Counted from the first letter of the stretch, positions 38,570-47,137 are shown. The stretch is DNA of 64,000 nt from Ralstonia pickettii DTP0602 (GCA_000471925.1 CP006667.1:248001-312000); one strand, 5' to 3'. Notes: generated by a model not told the origin, from the sequence alone. Program-made: numbers and translations.

Positions 38570-38662
38570 CAGCGAGCGCCGCGCCGAAGGAAATGTTCGT
38601 TTTTTTCAGCCGTTGCCGGCAACATGGGGCAGCGACAGGGTTGTCGTCAAAGGAGAGTCGTA

Positions 38663-39310
38663 ATGCGTTGGGAAGTCTGGCTGGCTTATTTCGCGGCGTG
38701 CTGGGTGATCGCCGTGTCGCCGGGATCGGGGGCGGTGCTGTCGATGAGCCACGGGCTGTCGTACGGCTTGCGCAAGACCAGCACCACCATCTTTGGCCTG
38801 CAGAGCGGGCTGGTGATCGTGCTGCTGGTGGCTGGGGGCGGGCTGGGCGCGCTGCTGCTGGCTTCGGAGCAGGCCTTCATGGTGGTCAAGACCGTCGGCG
38901 CCCTGTACCTGATCTACCTGGGCGTGCAGCAGTGGCGCGCGAAAGTGGAGAGCAGCGAGGGCTCGGCAGCGGATGCCGGCCCCGCGCGCGTGGCCGTGAT
39001 GAGCCCGCGCCGGCGCTTTGCCACTGGCCTGCTGACCAATGTGACCAATCCCAAGGGCATCATCTTCATGGTCGCGGTGCTGCCGCAGTTTATCAATCCC
39101 AACCATGCGCTGGCGCCGCAGCTGGCGATCCTGGCCGCCACCATGTGCGGCGTTGACCTGATCGTGATGCACGGCTATGCGCTGCTGGCCTCGCGTATGC
39201 AAGGGCTGTTCCGCAATGCGCGCGCGGTGCGCTGGCAGAACCGCTTCTTCGGCAGCGTGCTGATGGCGGTGGGCGCGGCGCTGTTCTTCGTGCGCCGGCA
39301 CCACGCCTGA
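38663..39310 (+). CDS. LysE/RhtB-family amino-acid exporter
   Basis: The 215-residue inner-membrane protein has about six hydrophobic helices and the LysE-family start W-L-A-Y-F-A-A-C-W-V-I-A-V-S-P-G-S-G-A, with N-P-K-G-I-I-F in the middle. It exports an amino acid or homoserine-lactone-like compound; the substrate is unknown. AGGAGAG precedes the ATG. It is likely monocistronic. Confidence 0.88.
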   Translation: MRWEVWLAYFAACWVIAVSPGSGAVLSMSHGLSYGLRKTSTTIFGLQSGLVIVLLVAGGGLGALLLASEQAFMVVKTVGALYLIYLGVQQWRAKVESSEGSAADAGPARVAVMSPRRRFATGLLTNVTNPKGIIFMVAVLPQFINPNHALAPQLAILAATMCGVDLIVMHGYALLASRMQGLFRNARAVRWQNRFFGSVLMAVGAALFFVRRHHA

Positions 39311-39402
39311 GGCGCTCGCCCCGGCAAGGCTGCGCGACGGCACTGGCGCCCACCGGCCGGGTTTGCTTCAATGAGGAGGAACCCCGGCCACGGAGACCCC
39401 GC

Positions 39403-39579
39403 ATGCCAGCCTCGCTGAACCCCCATGGCGCGCACGCGCTGCCGCGCCATACCGTGCCACCGTCGGAAGAGCCGTCGCCGCCGGGCGTGCCTCCCGACCT
39501 GCCATTGCCGCCCGAGGAAGACCCGACCCCGCCGCCGGTGGAGCCTCCAGTCGCCGGGCGCTATTGCTTCAACTCGTAG
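39403..39579 (+). CDS. Small proline-rich protein
   Basis: This 58-codon frame reads a short polar start followed by a Pro/Glu-rich stretch (E-E-P-S-P-P-G-V-P-P-D-L-P and similar), then ends R-Y-C-F-N-S. GGAG lies 8 bases before the ATG. Its last 19 bases overlap the convergent nagR remnant, and the final residues look like antisense of that gene, so the original 3' end may have been changed. No family is recognised. Confidence 0.5.
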   Translation: MPASLNPHGAHALPRHTVPPSEEPSPPGVPPDLPLPPEEDPTPPPVEPPVAGRYCFNS

Positions 39580-40031
39580 AAATCGTTCAGGCAATAGCCG
39601 TCGGTCAGCTCGACCGGCTTGTCGCCGTGGGTGTAGTCGGTGCGCAGGATATGCAGCAGCGGCTCGCCCGGGGCGATGTTCAGGCGTGCCGCCAGTTCGT
39701 CGCTGGCGACGATGGCGCGTAGCTTCTCGGTGACGCGCAGCACCGGCTTGCCAATCCGTTCCAGGTAGGCGTAGAGCGACTCGCCGATGGCGCTGGCGTC
39801 CGGCAGCACCGCCAGCGCCAGCGTGGTCACATCCATCCAGTAGGTCTGGCCGTCGGCCTTGCGCAGCCGGGTCAGCCTGACAATCTCTTCCCCTTCCTGC
39901 AACGCCAGAGCCGCGGCTTCCTGCGGCGTGGCGCGGCGGCGCTCGAACGCCACCAGTTCGCTGGCCGGCGTCATGCCGCGCCGGCGCGCCAGCTCGCTGA
40001 AGTTGTACAGCCGCGCCGGCTTCGGCTCCGG
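39561..40031 (-). pseudogene. nagR: nagR remnant: UTRA domain of a GntR-family regulator without its winged helix
   Basis: The minus-strand frame reads a clean GntR/HutC-type UTRA (effector) domain: P-K-P-A-R-L-Y-N-F-S-E-L-A-R-R-R-G at its start and L-N-D-F-Y-E-L-K-Q at its end. The ~90-residue N-terminal DNA-binding domain is missing. At about 40031 the homology stops and the same DNA becomes the opposite-strand nagE remnant. It lies next to nagA/nagB, so it was probably the GlcNAc-cluster regulator. No start codon with a ribosome binding site remains in the true part. Confidence 0.8.
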
Positions 40032-40037
40032 ACTCAG

Positions 40038-40346
40038 CAAGGGGAGAGTGCGGCTGTCGAGACCGCCCCCACGCAAGCGACATCGCCGGCAAGCTTCGAT
40101 CCCGACTGGTGGCTCGACACGCTGGGCGGCGCCGCCAATATCGCCTCGGTCGGCGTGGTCGCGCAGATGCGGCTGCGCGTGGTGGTGCGCGAGCGCGCCC
40201 GCGTGCGCGCCGGGCAGTTGGCCAGCCCCGCCGGCAGCCAGCTGATGTGGGCCGGCGACGACACCGCGCATATCGCCTTCGGCCAGTCCGCCAACGGACC
40301 CGCCGCCGCATTCCAGCGCGCACTGCAAGCCGCCGTGCCGACCTGA
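40038..40346 (+). pseudogene. nagE: nagE remnant: EIIB domain of a GlcNAc-type PTS permease
   Basis: The plus-strand frame from 40038 to the stop at 40344-40346 reads a linker, then an EIIB-like domain beginning W-L-D-T-L-G-G-A-A-N-I-A-S-V and including R-L-R-V-V-V-R. It lacks the whole EIIC membrane domain and the upstream gene (nagF-type EI-HPr-EIIA), and no start codon is in place. In normal EIIB domains a phospho-Cys lies after G-G-x-x-N-I; here that segment reads G-V-V-A-Q-M-R-L-R with no Cys, as in non-phosphorylated copies or a second EIIB module. Confidence 0.7.
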
Positions 40347-40459
40347 CCCCCGCCGCCGCAGCCGTGCGCGGCTGCGGTCGAACACCGCCATCGGCAGCCA
40401 GCGCGATCACAACGACAGCGCCGATGGCGACCGCCTACCCATCAAGGAGCCAATTGATC

Positions 40460-41566
40460 GTGAAACGCATTGCACTGACGACGCTGCTCGCGGCGTCGGC
40501 TGGCAGCGCCTGCGCGCAAGCCGCCAGTCCCACCGGCATCACCCTGTATGGCCGCGCCGTGGCCGGCCTCGACTATGTCAACGGCATTGCCCGACCCGGC
40601 GGCGATGTCGATACCTTCCGCTTCGGCAGCAATCAGTATGGGGTCAGCTTCTGGGGCATGCGCGGCGCCGAGGACCTGGGCGGCGGCATGCACGCGGTGT
40701 TCAACCTGGAGGGCATGATCACTTCCGGCACTGGCCGCTCCGATCCGCTGTTCAACCGCCGTGCGCAAGTGGGCCTGGCCGGCAACGACTGGGGCACGCT
40801 GCTGCTCGGGCGCGCCATGCGCCTGACCGATGACGAGAGCGGCGCGATCGACCCGATGGGCCTGCAGGCCAGCTCGGTGGCCACGCTGGTCTATGGCCGC
40901 AACTGGGGCTCGCGTCCCAATGCCGTGACCTACAACTCGCCGGTGTGGAGCGGGCTGAGCGTGCGCGCGCAGGCCGGCAGCAACGGCGAGGCCGGCAGCT
41001 TCAACAGCGGCAAGCAGCTGAGCGCGGCACTCAAGTACGCGCAGGGCAACTTCAACCTCACCGGCATCTACGAAGAACTGCGCGACGACCAGGGCCGCAT
41101 GAACAACCTGTATGTCAATTCGCGCCAGTACACGCTGGGTGGCAGCTATGCGCTCAACAACCTGCGCCTGTTCGCCGGCTACAACCTGACCGTGTCGTCG
41201 GGCGATACCGTGGCCACGCCCGAGATCCCGTATGCGGCCACGCGCAGCCAGATGGCGTGGATCGGCGCCAACCACCGCGTGCTGCCGGCGCTTACGCTGC
41301 TGTCCGGTGTCTATTACGCCACCCTAAACAAAAGCGGCGGGCATGGCACGCTTGTCACACTGGGCGCAAAGTATGACTTGTCGAAGCGCACCTCGCTCTA
41401 CGGCACGGTCGCCTCGGTGTTCAACTCGCGCAACGCCACCTTTTCGGTCGAGGCCTCGCCGGACAACCATGCCGCGCGCGGGGGCGAACCAGCAGGGCGC
41501 GTACGCCGGCATCATCCACCTGTTCTGATGGGGGCGTGCCGGCGATGTTGCGGAAGTGGAGAGTGA
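40460..41566 (+). CDS. nagC: Gram-negative outer-membrane porin (nagC), frameshifted at the C-terminus
   Basis: The protein has a signal peptide (cleaved near A-Q-A-A, about 20) and a Burkholderiales general-porin barrel: G-I-T-L-Y-G strand start, S-F-W-G-M-R-G-A-E-D-L-G-G-G, R-A-Q-V-G-L. The 3' end is shifted. After A-A-R-G the frame continues to 41566 with basic residues, while the +1 frame reads the expected last strand G-A-Y-A-G-I-I-H-L-F and stops at 41528. One extra G in the run 41480-41484 explains it. A GTG start is used at 40460 with AAGGAG upstream. The gene sits between nagE and nagA remnants/genes, so it likely served GlcNAc uptake. Confidence 0.8.
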   Translation: MKRIALTTLLAASAGSACAQAASPTGITLYGRAVAGLDYVNGIARPGGDVDTFRFGSNQYGVSFWGMRGAEDLGGGMHAVFNLEGMITSGTGRSDPLFNRRAQVGLAGNDWGTLLLGRAMRLTDDESGAIDPMGLQASSVATLVYGRNWGSRPNAVTYNSPVWSGLSVRAQAGSNGEAGSFNSGKQLSAALKYAQGNFNLTGIYEELRDDQGRMNNLYVNSRQYTLGGSYALNNLRLFAGYNLTVSSGDTVATPEIPYAATRSQMAWIGANHRVLPALTLLSGVYYATLNKSGGHGTLVTLGAKYDLSKRTSLYGTVASVFNSRNATFSVEASPDNHAARGGEPAGRVRRHHPPVLMGACRRCCGSGE

Positions 41567-41570
41567 TGCC

Positions 41571-42674
41571 ATGAAAGGAAACATCCTGACGCCCGCCGGC
41601 TGGGTCTTGGGCGAGATCCACGCCGGCCCGGACGGACGCATCGCGCGCATCGAGGGCGTGCCCGCCACGCCCGACGGCAACGATGCCCCGTACGTGCTGC
41701 CGGGGTTTGTCGACCTGCTCAACCACGGCGGCGGCGGCAAGGACTTCATGGACGGCGAGGCGGCGGTGCCGGTGATCCTGCGCGCGCATGTGCGCTTTGG
41801 CACCACCAGCCTGCTGGGCAGCACCATGACGGCGCCGCACGACGTGCTGCTGCCGGCACTGCAGGCGCTGGGCCGCGCCTGCGCGCAACGCCCGCGCGGC
41901 GCGGCGCGGATGCTCGGTGTCCACCTGGAAGGGCCATATATCAACCCCGGCAAGCTTGGCGCGCAACCCGACACGTCAGCCATCGCCACGCAGGAAGAAC
42001 TGGAGCAGTACCTGGGCGCGGCGCCGCTGAAGGTGGTGACGCTGGCGCCCGAACTGCCGGGCCACCTCGACATCATCCGCGCGCTGGCCGCGCGCGGCGT
42101 GCGCGTGCAGCTGGGCCATACGCTGGGCACCTATGAAGACGCGGTGGCGGCGCTGGAGGCCGGCGCCAGCGGCTTCACCCACCTGTTCAACGCGATGACG
42201 CCGCTGCAGCATCGCGCGCCCGGCATGGTGGCCGCGGCGCTGGCGCACGCCGAGTTCGCCGAGCTGATCCCCGACCTGCTGCACGTGCATCCCGGCGCCA
42301 TCCGCGCGGCGCTGCGCGCAATACCGCGCCTGTACGCGGTGACCGATGCCACCGCCGCGGCCGGCATGCCCGATGGCGTGTACCACCTGGGCAGCCAGAC
42401 CGTCTACAAGTCGGACGGCAGCGTGCGGCTGGCCGACGGCACGCTGGCCGGCAGCGTGCTGACCATGGACCAGGCGCTGCGCAACTTTGTCGCGATCGGG
42501 CTGGAACTGGCCGAGGCTTCGCGGCGCGTGTCGCTGTATCCATCCCAATACCTGGGCCTTTCCAACCGCGGCATGCTGGCTGCCGGCTGCTGGGCCGATA
42601 TGGTGGTGCTGGACCGCTCGCTGTCGGTACATACCGTCTATGTCGAAGGAGAGTGTTGTGTCGAGAATGCTTGA
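41571..42674 (+). CDS. nagA: N-acetylglucosamine-6-phosphate deacetylase NagA
   Basis: The 367-residue amidohydrolase deacetylates GlcNAc-6-P to glucosamine-6-P and acetate. Metal and catalytic motifs are present: P-G-F-V-D-L-L-N-H-G-G-G-G, H-L-E-G-P-Y-I-N-P (about 121-129), L-G-H-T, T-H-L-F-N-A-M and a D-A-T-A-A-A-G segment bearing the catalytic Asp. ATG 41571 has GGAGAG upstream. Intact, though its uptake genes are damaged; it overlaps nagB by 17 bases. Confidence 0.9.
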   Translation: MKGNILTPAGWVLGEIHAGPDGRIARIEGVPATPDGNDAPYVLPGFVDLLNHGGGGKDFMDGEAAVPVILRAHVRFGTTSLLGSTMTAPHDVLLPALQALGRACAQRPRGAARMLGVHLEGPYINPGKLGAQPDTSAIATQEELEQYLGAAPLKVVTLAPELPGHLDIIRALAARGVRVQLGHTLGTYEDAVAALEAGASGFTHLFNAMTPLQHRAPGMVAAALAHAEFAELIPDLLHVHPGAIRAALRAIPRLYAVTDATAAAGMPDGVYHLGSQTVYKSDGSVRLADGTLAGSVLTMDQALRNFVAIGLELAEASRRVSLYPSQYLGLSNRGMLAAGCWADMVVLDRSLSVHTVYVEGECCVENA

Positions 42675-43698
42675 AGAGGCGCTGAGCGCGCCGGGCGTGG
42701 TGGCCGCGCAGCTGGCCGATGCGCCGCGCGTGGCCGCGCTGGCGGCGGAACTGGCCGCGCAGCCGTGGCCCGCGGTACTGACCGTGGCGCGTGGCAGCTC
42801 GGACCATGCCGCCAGCTACTTCGCCGCGCTGGTGACCCGCCGCCTGGGCGTGCCGGTGGCCTCGCTGCCGATGTCGACGGTCACGCTGCATGGCAGCTCG
42901 CTGCGCGTCGCGGGGCAACTGGCGGTGGCTTTCTCGCAGTCGGGACGCAGCCCGGACCTGGTCGAGACCATGCAGGCGCTGCGCGACGGCGGCGCCACCA
43001 CGCTGGCGCTGGTCAACGCCCCGGACTCGCCGCTGGCGCAGGCGTGCGCGCACGAGTTGCCCCTGCGTGCCGGGCCCGAGCAGAGCGTAGCGGCGACCAA
43101 GAGCTATATCGCCATGCTGTCGATCTCGGCTTTGCTGGTCGGCCATCTCGAAGCGGCGCGCACCGGCGAGCGCGAACTGGTCGCGGCCTGCGAGGGGCTG
43201 CCCGCGGTGTTGCGCGAGGCCGCCGCGCAGGACTGGATGCCGCTGGTGCCCGCGTTGCGCGGCGCGCAGCGCATGATCGTACTGGGCCGCGGCGCAGGGC
43301 TGGCAATCGCGCAGGAGGCCGCGCTCAAGCTGAAGGAAACCTCCGGCATCCAGGCCGAGGCGTTTTCCGGTGCGGAAGTGCGGCACGGCCCGATGGAGAT
43401 TATCGGCGACGGCTATCCGCTGCTGGTATTCGCGCCGCGTGGGCCGGAACAGGCCGGGCTGCTGGCGCTGGCGGCGGAGATGCGCGCCCGCGGCGCGCGC
43501 GTGCTGCTGGCCGCGCCGCCTGGCACGGAGGATGCGAATCTGGCGGTGGAATTGCCGCTGGTGACGGCCGGCCATCCGCTGCTCGACCCGATCGCCGCGA
43601 TCCAGAGCTTCTACGTCGCCGCGCAGGCGCTGGCCCTGGCGCGCGGCCGCAACCCCGACCAGCCGCAATACCTGCGCAAGGTGACTGAGACGCGCTGA
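42658..43698 (+). CDS. nagB: SIS-domain glucosamine-6-phosphate deaminase (NagB-II type)
   Basis: The 346-residue protein has two SIS sugar-isomerase domains like the C-terminal half of GlmS (A-R-G-S-S-D-H-A and S-Q-S-G-R-S-P-D at about 40-105; G-R-G-A-G-L-A and E-S-G-I-Q-A-E-type K-E-T-S-G-I-Q at about 205-235). It lacks the GlmS glutaminase domain and matches the NagB-II/AgaS type that converts glucosamine-6-P to fructose-6-P and ammonia. GTG start with AAGGAG before it, inside the nagA 3' end. Confidence 0.85.
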   Translation: MSRMLEEALSAPGVVAAQLADAPRVAALAAELAAQPWPAVLTVARGSSDHAASYFAALVTRRLGVPVASLPMSTVTLHGSSLRVAGQLAVAFSQSGRSPDLVETMQALRDGGATTLALVNAPDSPLAQACAHELPLRAGPEQSVAATKSYIAMLSISALLVGHLEAARTGERELVAACEGLPAVLREAAAQDWMPLVPALRGAQRMIVLGRGAGLAIAQEAALKLKETSGIQAEAFSGAEVRHGPMEIIGDGYPLLVFAPRGPEQAGLLALAAEMRARGARVLLAAPPGTEDANLAVELPLVTAGHPLLDPIAAIQSFYVAAQALALARGRNPDQPQYLRKVTETR

Positions 43699-43766
43699 AA
43701 CCGCTGCGCGCGTCAATTACAACCAATACGCCCCACGCCGGCAACCCGGCAAGCAAGGAGTCCGCC

Positions 43767-45254
43767 ATGCCAACCACCCGATCCGCCTCTTCTTTGGGCC
43801 GTGCCGACGCGCGGCCGCTGGACCTCGTCATCTTCGGCGGCGCCGGCGACCTGTCGGCGCGCAAGCTGCTGCCCTCGCTCTACATGTGCCATCGCGACGG
43901 CAACCTTCCCGACGGCACCCGGGTCATCGGCGTGGGCCGCCACGCGTGGGACCGCGAGGCCTTTGTCGGTTTTGCCGACGAGAAGGCGAAGCCGTTCGTG
44001 GACGCGCGCTATCTCGACGCGGCCAAGTGGCAGACTTTTCTGGAGCGGCTCGACTTCGTGCGCCTGGATGCGTCGCAGCCGGCCGACTATGAGGCGCTGG
44101 CGGAGAAGCTGCGCGACGAGGCGCTGCGCATCTACTACATGGCGATGCCGCCGGGACTGTTCGCCGCCACCTGCGACAACCTCGCGGGCCACGGCCTGAT
44201 CGCCGACGACACGCGCCTGGTGCTGGAAAAGCCGCTGGGCGTGGACCTGGCCTCGGCCATCGCCATCAGCGAAGTGGTGAACCGCTATTTCACCGAGGAT
44301 CGCACTTACCGCATCGACCACTACCTCGGCAAGGAGACCGTGCAGAACCTGCTGGCGCTGCGCTTCGGCAACTCGATCTTCGAGCCGCTGTGGCGCACGC
44401 CGTTCGTCTGCAGCGTGCAGATCACCGTGGCCGAGACCGTGGGCGTGGGCAGCCGCGGCGGCTTCTACGATGAGGCCGGCGCGATGCGCGACATGATCCA
44501 GAACCACCTGCTGCAACTGGTCAGCATCCTGGCGATGGAACCGCCCGCGGCACTCAACTCCGACGCCGTGCGCGACGAGAAACTCAAGGTGCTGCGCTCG
44601 CTGCGGCCGATGTCGCCCGAGGACGTGCGCCGCAATACGGTGCGCGGCCAGTACACCGCCGGTGCCATCGCCGGCGAACTGGTGCGCGGCTACCTGCAGG
44701 AAGACGGCATCCCGCCCGACAGCCGCACCGAGACCTTTGTCGCGATGCGCGCCGAGCTGGGCACGTGGCGCTGGAACAAGGTGCCGTTCTACCTGCGCAC
44801 CGGCAAGCGCATGCAGGAGCGCGTGACCGAGGTGGTGATCAACTTCGCCCAGGTGCCGCATTCGATCTTCGATCCGGGCAGCACGTTGCAGCCCAACCGC
44901 ATGGTGATCCGGCTGCAGCCGGAAGAGTCGGTGCGGCTCACGCTGATGGTCAAGCAGCCCGGTGAGGGCATGAAGCTGAAGCCGCTGAGCCTGGCGCTGA
45001 ACCTCGACTCGGCCTTCACCACGCGGCGCGCCGAGGCTTACGAGCGCCTGCTGCTCGACGTGATCCGCGGGCGGCTGGCGTTGTTCGTGCGGCGCGATGA
45101 ACTGCAGGCGGCCTGGACCTGGGTCGATCCGATCCTGGAAGCGTGGCGCCAGCAGGACGAAGGGCCACGGCCCTATACGGCGGGGACGTGGGGACCGGCG
45201 GCATCGTCGGCGTTCATGGCGCGCGAGGGCATGCAATGGTCGGAGGAGGCATGA
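43767..45254 (+). CDS. zwf: Glucose-6-phosphate 1-dehydrogenase
   Basis: The 495-residue enzyme oxidises glucose-6-P to 6-phosphogluconolactone with NADP+, the entry of the Entner-Doudoroff pathway. The N-terminal coenzyme site is G-G-A-G-D-L-S-A-R-K-L-L (about 24-35) and the substrate/catalytic motif R-I-D-H-Y-L-G-K-E-T at about 182-191. Length is standard. It follows nagB by 68 bases and overlaps the start of the pgi remnant by 4 bases. Confidence 0.93.
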   Translation: MPTTRSASSLGRADARPLDLVIFGGAGDLSARKLLPSLYMCHRDGNLPDGTRVIGVGRHAWDREAFVGFADEKAKPFVDARYLDAAKWQTFLERLDFVRLDASQPADYEALAEKLRDEALRIYYMAMPPGLFAATCDNLAGHGLIADDTRLVLEKPLGVDLASAIAISEVVNRYFTEDRTYRIDHYLGKETVQNLLALRFGNSIFEPLWRTPFVCSVQITVAETVGVGSRGGFYDEAGAMRDMIQNHLLQLVSILAMEPPAALNSDAVRDEKLKVLRSLRPMSPEDVRRNTVRGQYTAGAIAGELVRGYLQEDGIPPDSRTETFVAMRAELGTWRWNKVPFYLRTGKRMQERVTEVVINFAQVPHSIFDPGSTLQPNRMVIRLQPEESVRLTLMVKQPGEGMKLKPLSLALNLDSAFTTRRAEAYERLLLDVIRGRLALFVRRDELQAAWTWVDPILEAWRQQDEGPRPYTAGTWGPAASSAFMAREGMQWSEEA

Positions 45255-45496
45255 CACCGCTTACCGAACGCGCCGCATGGCGGACGCTCGCCGCGCTAGC
45301 GGCGCGGCCGCAGCCGCATCTGCGCGAACGGCTGCACGAGCCGGGACGCGGCGACTACGCGCGGCTGGACGCGGCCGGCATCGAACTGGATTTCACGCGG
45401 CAGCGCATCGATCGCACGATCCGTGACGCGCTGCTGGCGCTGGCGGGCGGACCTGCAGGCATGCCTGGCGCGGGGGGAGGTTCCGGCAGGGCTTGA
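45251..45496 (+). pseudogene. pgi: pgi remnant: N-terminal ~60 residues of glucose-6-phosphate isomerase
   Basis: The frame starts MTPLTERAAWRTLAALAA and ends its homology at L-L-A-L-A (about 45440). T-x-x-A-A-W-x-x-L and L-D-F-T-R-Q-R-I-D are the start signature of Pgi (L-D-Y-S-K-N-R in E. coli). A normal Pgi has ~540 residues; here a short Gly-rich tail reads to a stop at 45494-45496. Its ATG overlaps the zwf stop, so zwf and pgi were once one operon. The product cannot be active. Confidence 0.75.
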
Positions 45497-45536
45497 CCCG
45501 GCGGCGCGGGCGACGATGGCCGCGCTGATGGTCTGA
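45441..45536 (+). pseudogene. Unidentified C-terminal remnant joined to pgi (possibly TetR-family)
   Basis: A different plus-strand frame from about 45441 reads W-R-A-D-L-Q-A-C-L-A-R-G-E-V-P-A-G-L-D-P and stops at 45534-45536. A helix with this E-(V/I)-P-x-x-L-D-P spacing is common at the C-terminus of TetR-family regulators. It begins exactly where pgi homology ends, so a deletion joined the 5' part of pgi to the 3' end of another gene. Identity of that gene is uncertain. Confidence 0.35.
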
Positions 45537-45546
45537 ATCGCCGCGC

Positions 45547-47076
45547 TCACCCAGCCGCCATCCGCAACGCCCGCCGGTACTGGATCGCCTCGCCCACATG
45601 CGCGACGGTCAGCACGTCGGCGCCCTCCAGATCCGCAATGATCCGTGCCACCTTCAGCACCCGGAAATACGACCGCGCTGACCACGCCAGCCGCGTCATT
45701 GCCCCCCGAAGCAGCGCCTGCGCCTGCGGCGCAAGCATGCAGTGCAGCTCGATCTCCCGCCCGCCCAACTCGCTGTTGGGCTTGCCCTGGCGCGCAAGCT
45801 GTCGCTCGCGCGCAGCCAGCACGCGAACGCGTACCGAGGCGCTGGGTTCGCCGGGCGGGCCGTCCAGCATTTCGCCCTGGTCCTGCGCGGGAACTTCCAC
45901 CTGCAGGTCGATGCGGTCCAGCATCGGTCCGGAGATCCGCGACTGGTAGCGCCGCACCTGCTCCGGCGTGCAGCGGCAGGGGCGGTCGGGGTGGCCGAGG
46001 TAGCCGCAAGGGCACGGGTTCATCGCCGCGATGAACTGGAAGCAGGCCGGGAAGTCGGCGTGCCCGGCGGCGCGGGCGATGGTGATGCGGCTGGATTCCA
46101 GCGGCTCGCGGAGGACTTCAAGCACCCGGCGGTCGAATTCAGGAAGCTCGTCGAGAAACAGCACGCCGTGGTGGGCCAGCGAGATCTCGCCTGGGCGCGG
46201 GTTGCCGCCGCCGCCGACCATCGCCGGTCCGGACGCGGTGTGGTGCGGCGCGCGGCAGGGGCGCTGCGCCCATAGTTCGGCGCGGAAGCCGCCTGGCGTC
46301 AGGCTCATGACCGCGGCCGACTCCAGCGCTTCCTGCAGCGACATCGGCGGCAGCAGTCCCGGCAGCCGTTGCGCCAGCATCGACTTGCCGGTGCCGGGCG
46401 GGCCAACCAACAGCGCGGAGTGCTGGCCTGCCGCCGCGACTTCCATCGCCCGGCGCGCCTGCATCTGGCCGCGCACGTCGCGCATGTCGGGGCCGCCGCT
46501 GGCGGGCGTGGAAAGCAGGGCAGGCGCGGCGCGGGGCAGGCGGGCGTCGGGCAGGGGGGCGAGGTGGTCGCACGCCTGGCGCAGCGTGGCGGCGGCGTGT
46601 ACTGCGAGGTCTTCGATCAGCGCGGCCTCGGCACCGTTGCCTGCCGCCACCATGAAGGCGCGCGGCGCTTCGCCGGCGGCCGCGCGCGCGGCGTTGTCGC
46701 GTGCCAGGCCCATCGCCATGGCGAGCGCGCCGCGCACCGGGCGCAGTTCGCCGGACAGCGACAGCTCGGCGGCATATTCATGGGCGTCGAGCGCCTCGGA
46801 CGGGATCTGGCCGCTGGCGGCCAGGATGCCCAGTGCGATCGCCATAACGAAGCGGCCGGATTCCTTGGGCAGGTCCGCCGGCGCCAGGTTGACAGTGATG
46901 CGGCGGTTGGGAGTCTCGTAGCCGCTGTTGAGGATGGCGGCGCGCACGCGCTCGCGGCTTTCACGCACGCCGGTGTCGGCCATGCCGACGATGGTGAACG
47001 CCGGCAGGCCATCGGCCAGGTGGGTCTCGACGCGCACCGGCGGGGCCGGGCGTGCCCGATGGACAACTACAAACAA
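45547..47076 (-). CDS. comM: YifB/ComM-family Mg-chelatase-like AAA ATPase
   Basis: The protein of about 509 residues has the ComM layout: N-terminal Lon-protease-like fold (H-L-A-D-G-L-P-A-F-T-I-V-G), AAA core with Walker A G-P-P-G-T-G-K-S and Walker B L-F-L-D-E-L-P-E-F, cysteine cluster C-P-C-G-Y ... C-R-C, and a C-terminal magnesium-chelatase domain. ComM is a hexameric helicase promoting branch migration in natural transformation. No ATG exists at the expected place: the frame begins with a TTG inside the T run of the ubiK terminator, and a few residues of the usual first loop are missing. Confidence 0.85.
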   Translation of the reverse strand: MFVVVHRARPAPPVRVETHLADGLPAFTIVGMADTGVRESRERVRAAILNSGYETPNRRITVNLAPADLPKESGRFVMAIALGILAASGQIPSEALDAHEYAAELSLSGELRPVRGALAMAMGLARDNAARAAAGEAPRAFMVAAGNGAEAALIEDLAVHAAATLRQACDHLAPLPDARLPRAAPALLSTPASGGPDMRDVRGQMQARRAMEVAAAGQHSALLVGPPGTGKSMLAQRLPGLLPPMSLQEALESAAVMSLTPGGFRAELWAQRPCRAPHHTASGPAMVGGGGNPRPGEISLAHHGVLFLDELPEFDRRVLEVLREPLESSRITIARAAGHADFPACFQFIAAMNPCPCGYLGHPDRPCRCTPEQVRRYQSRISGPMLDRIDLQVEVPAQDQGEMLDGPPGEPSASVRVRVLAARERQLARQGKPNSELGGREIELHCMLAPQAQALLRGAMTRLAWSARSYFRVLKVARIIADLEGADVLTVAHVGEAIQYRRALRMAAG

Positions 47077-47098
47077 AAAAGCCGCCAGGATTGGCGGC
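47075..47098 (-). terminator. Rho-independent terminator of ubiK overlapping the comM start
   Basis: GCCGCCA (47081-47087) and TGGCGGC (47092-47098) form a 7-bp stem with a 4-base loop, and six T residues follow on the minus strand (47080-47075). The T run contains the TTG at 47076 that is the only start codon for full-length comM. Confidence 0.75.
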
Positions 47099-47137
47099 CT
47101 TCAGGCAGGCGGGCTTGGTCCGGCCGGCGCGGCGCGG

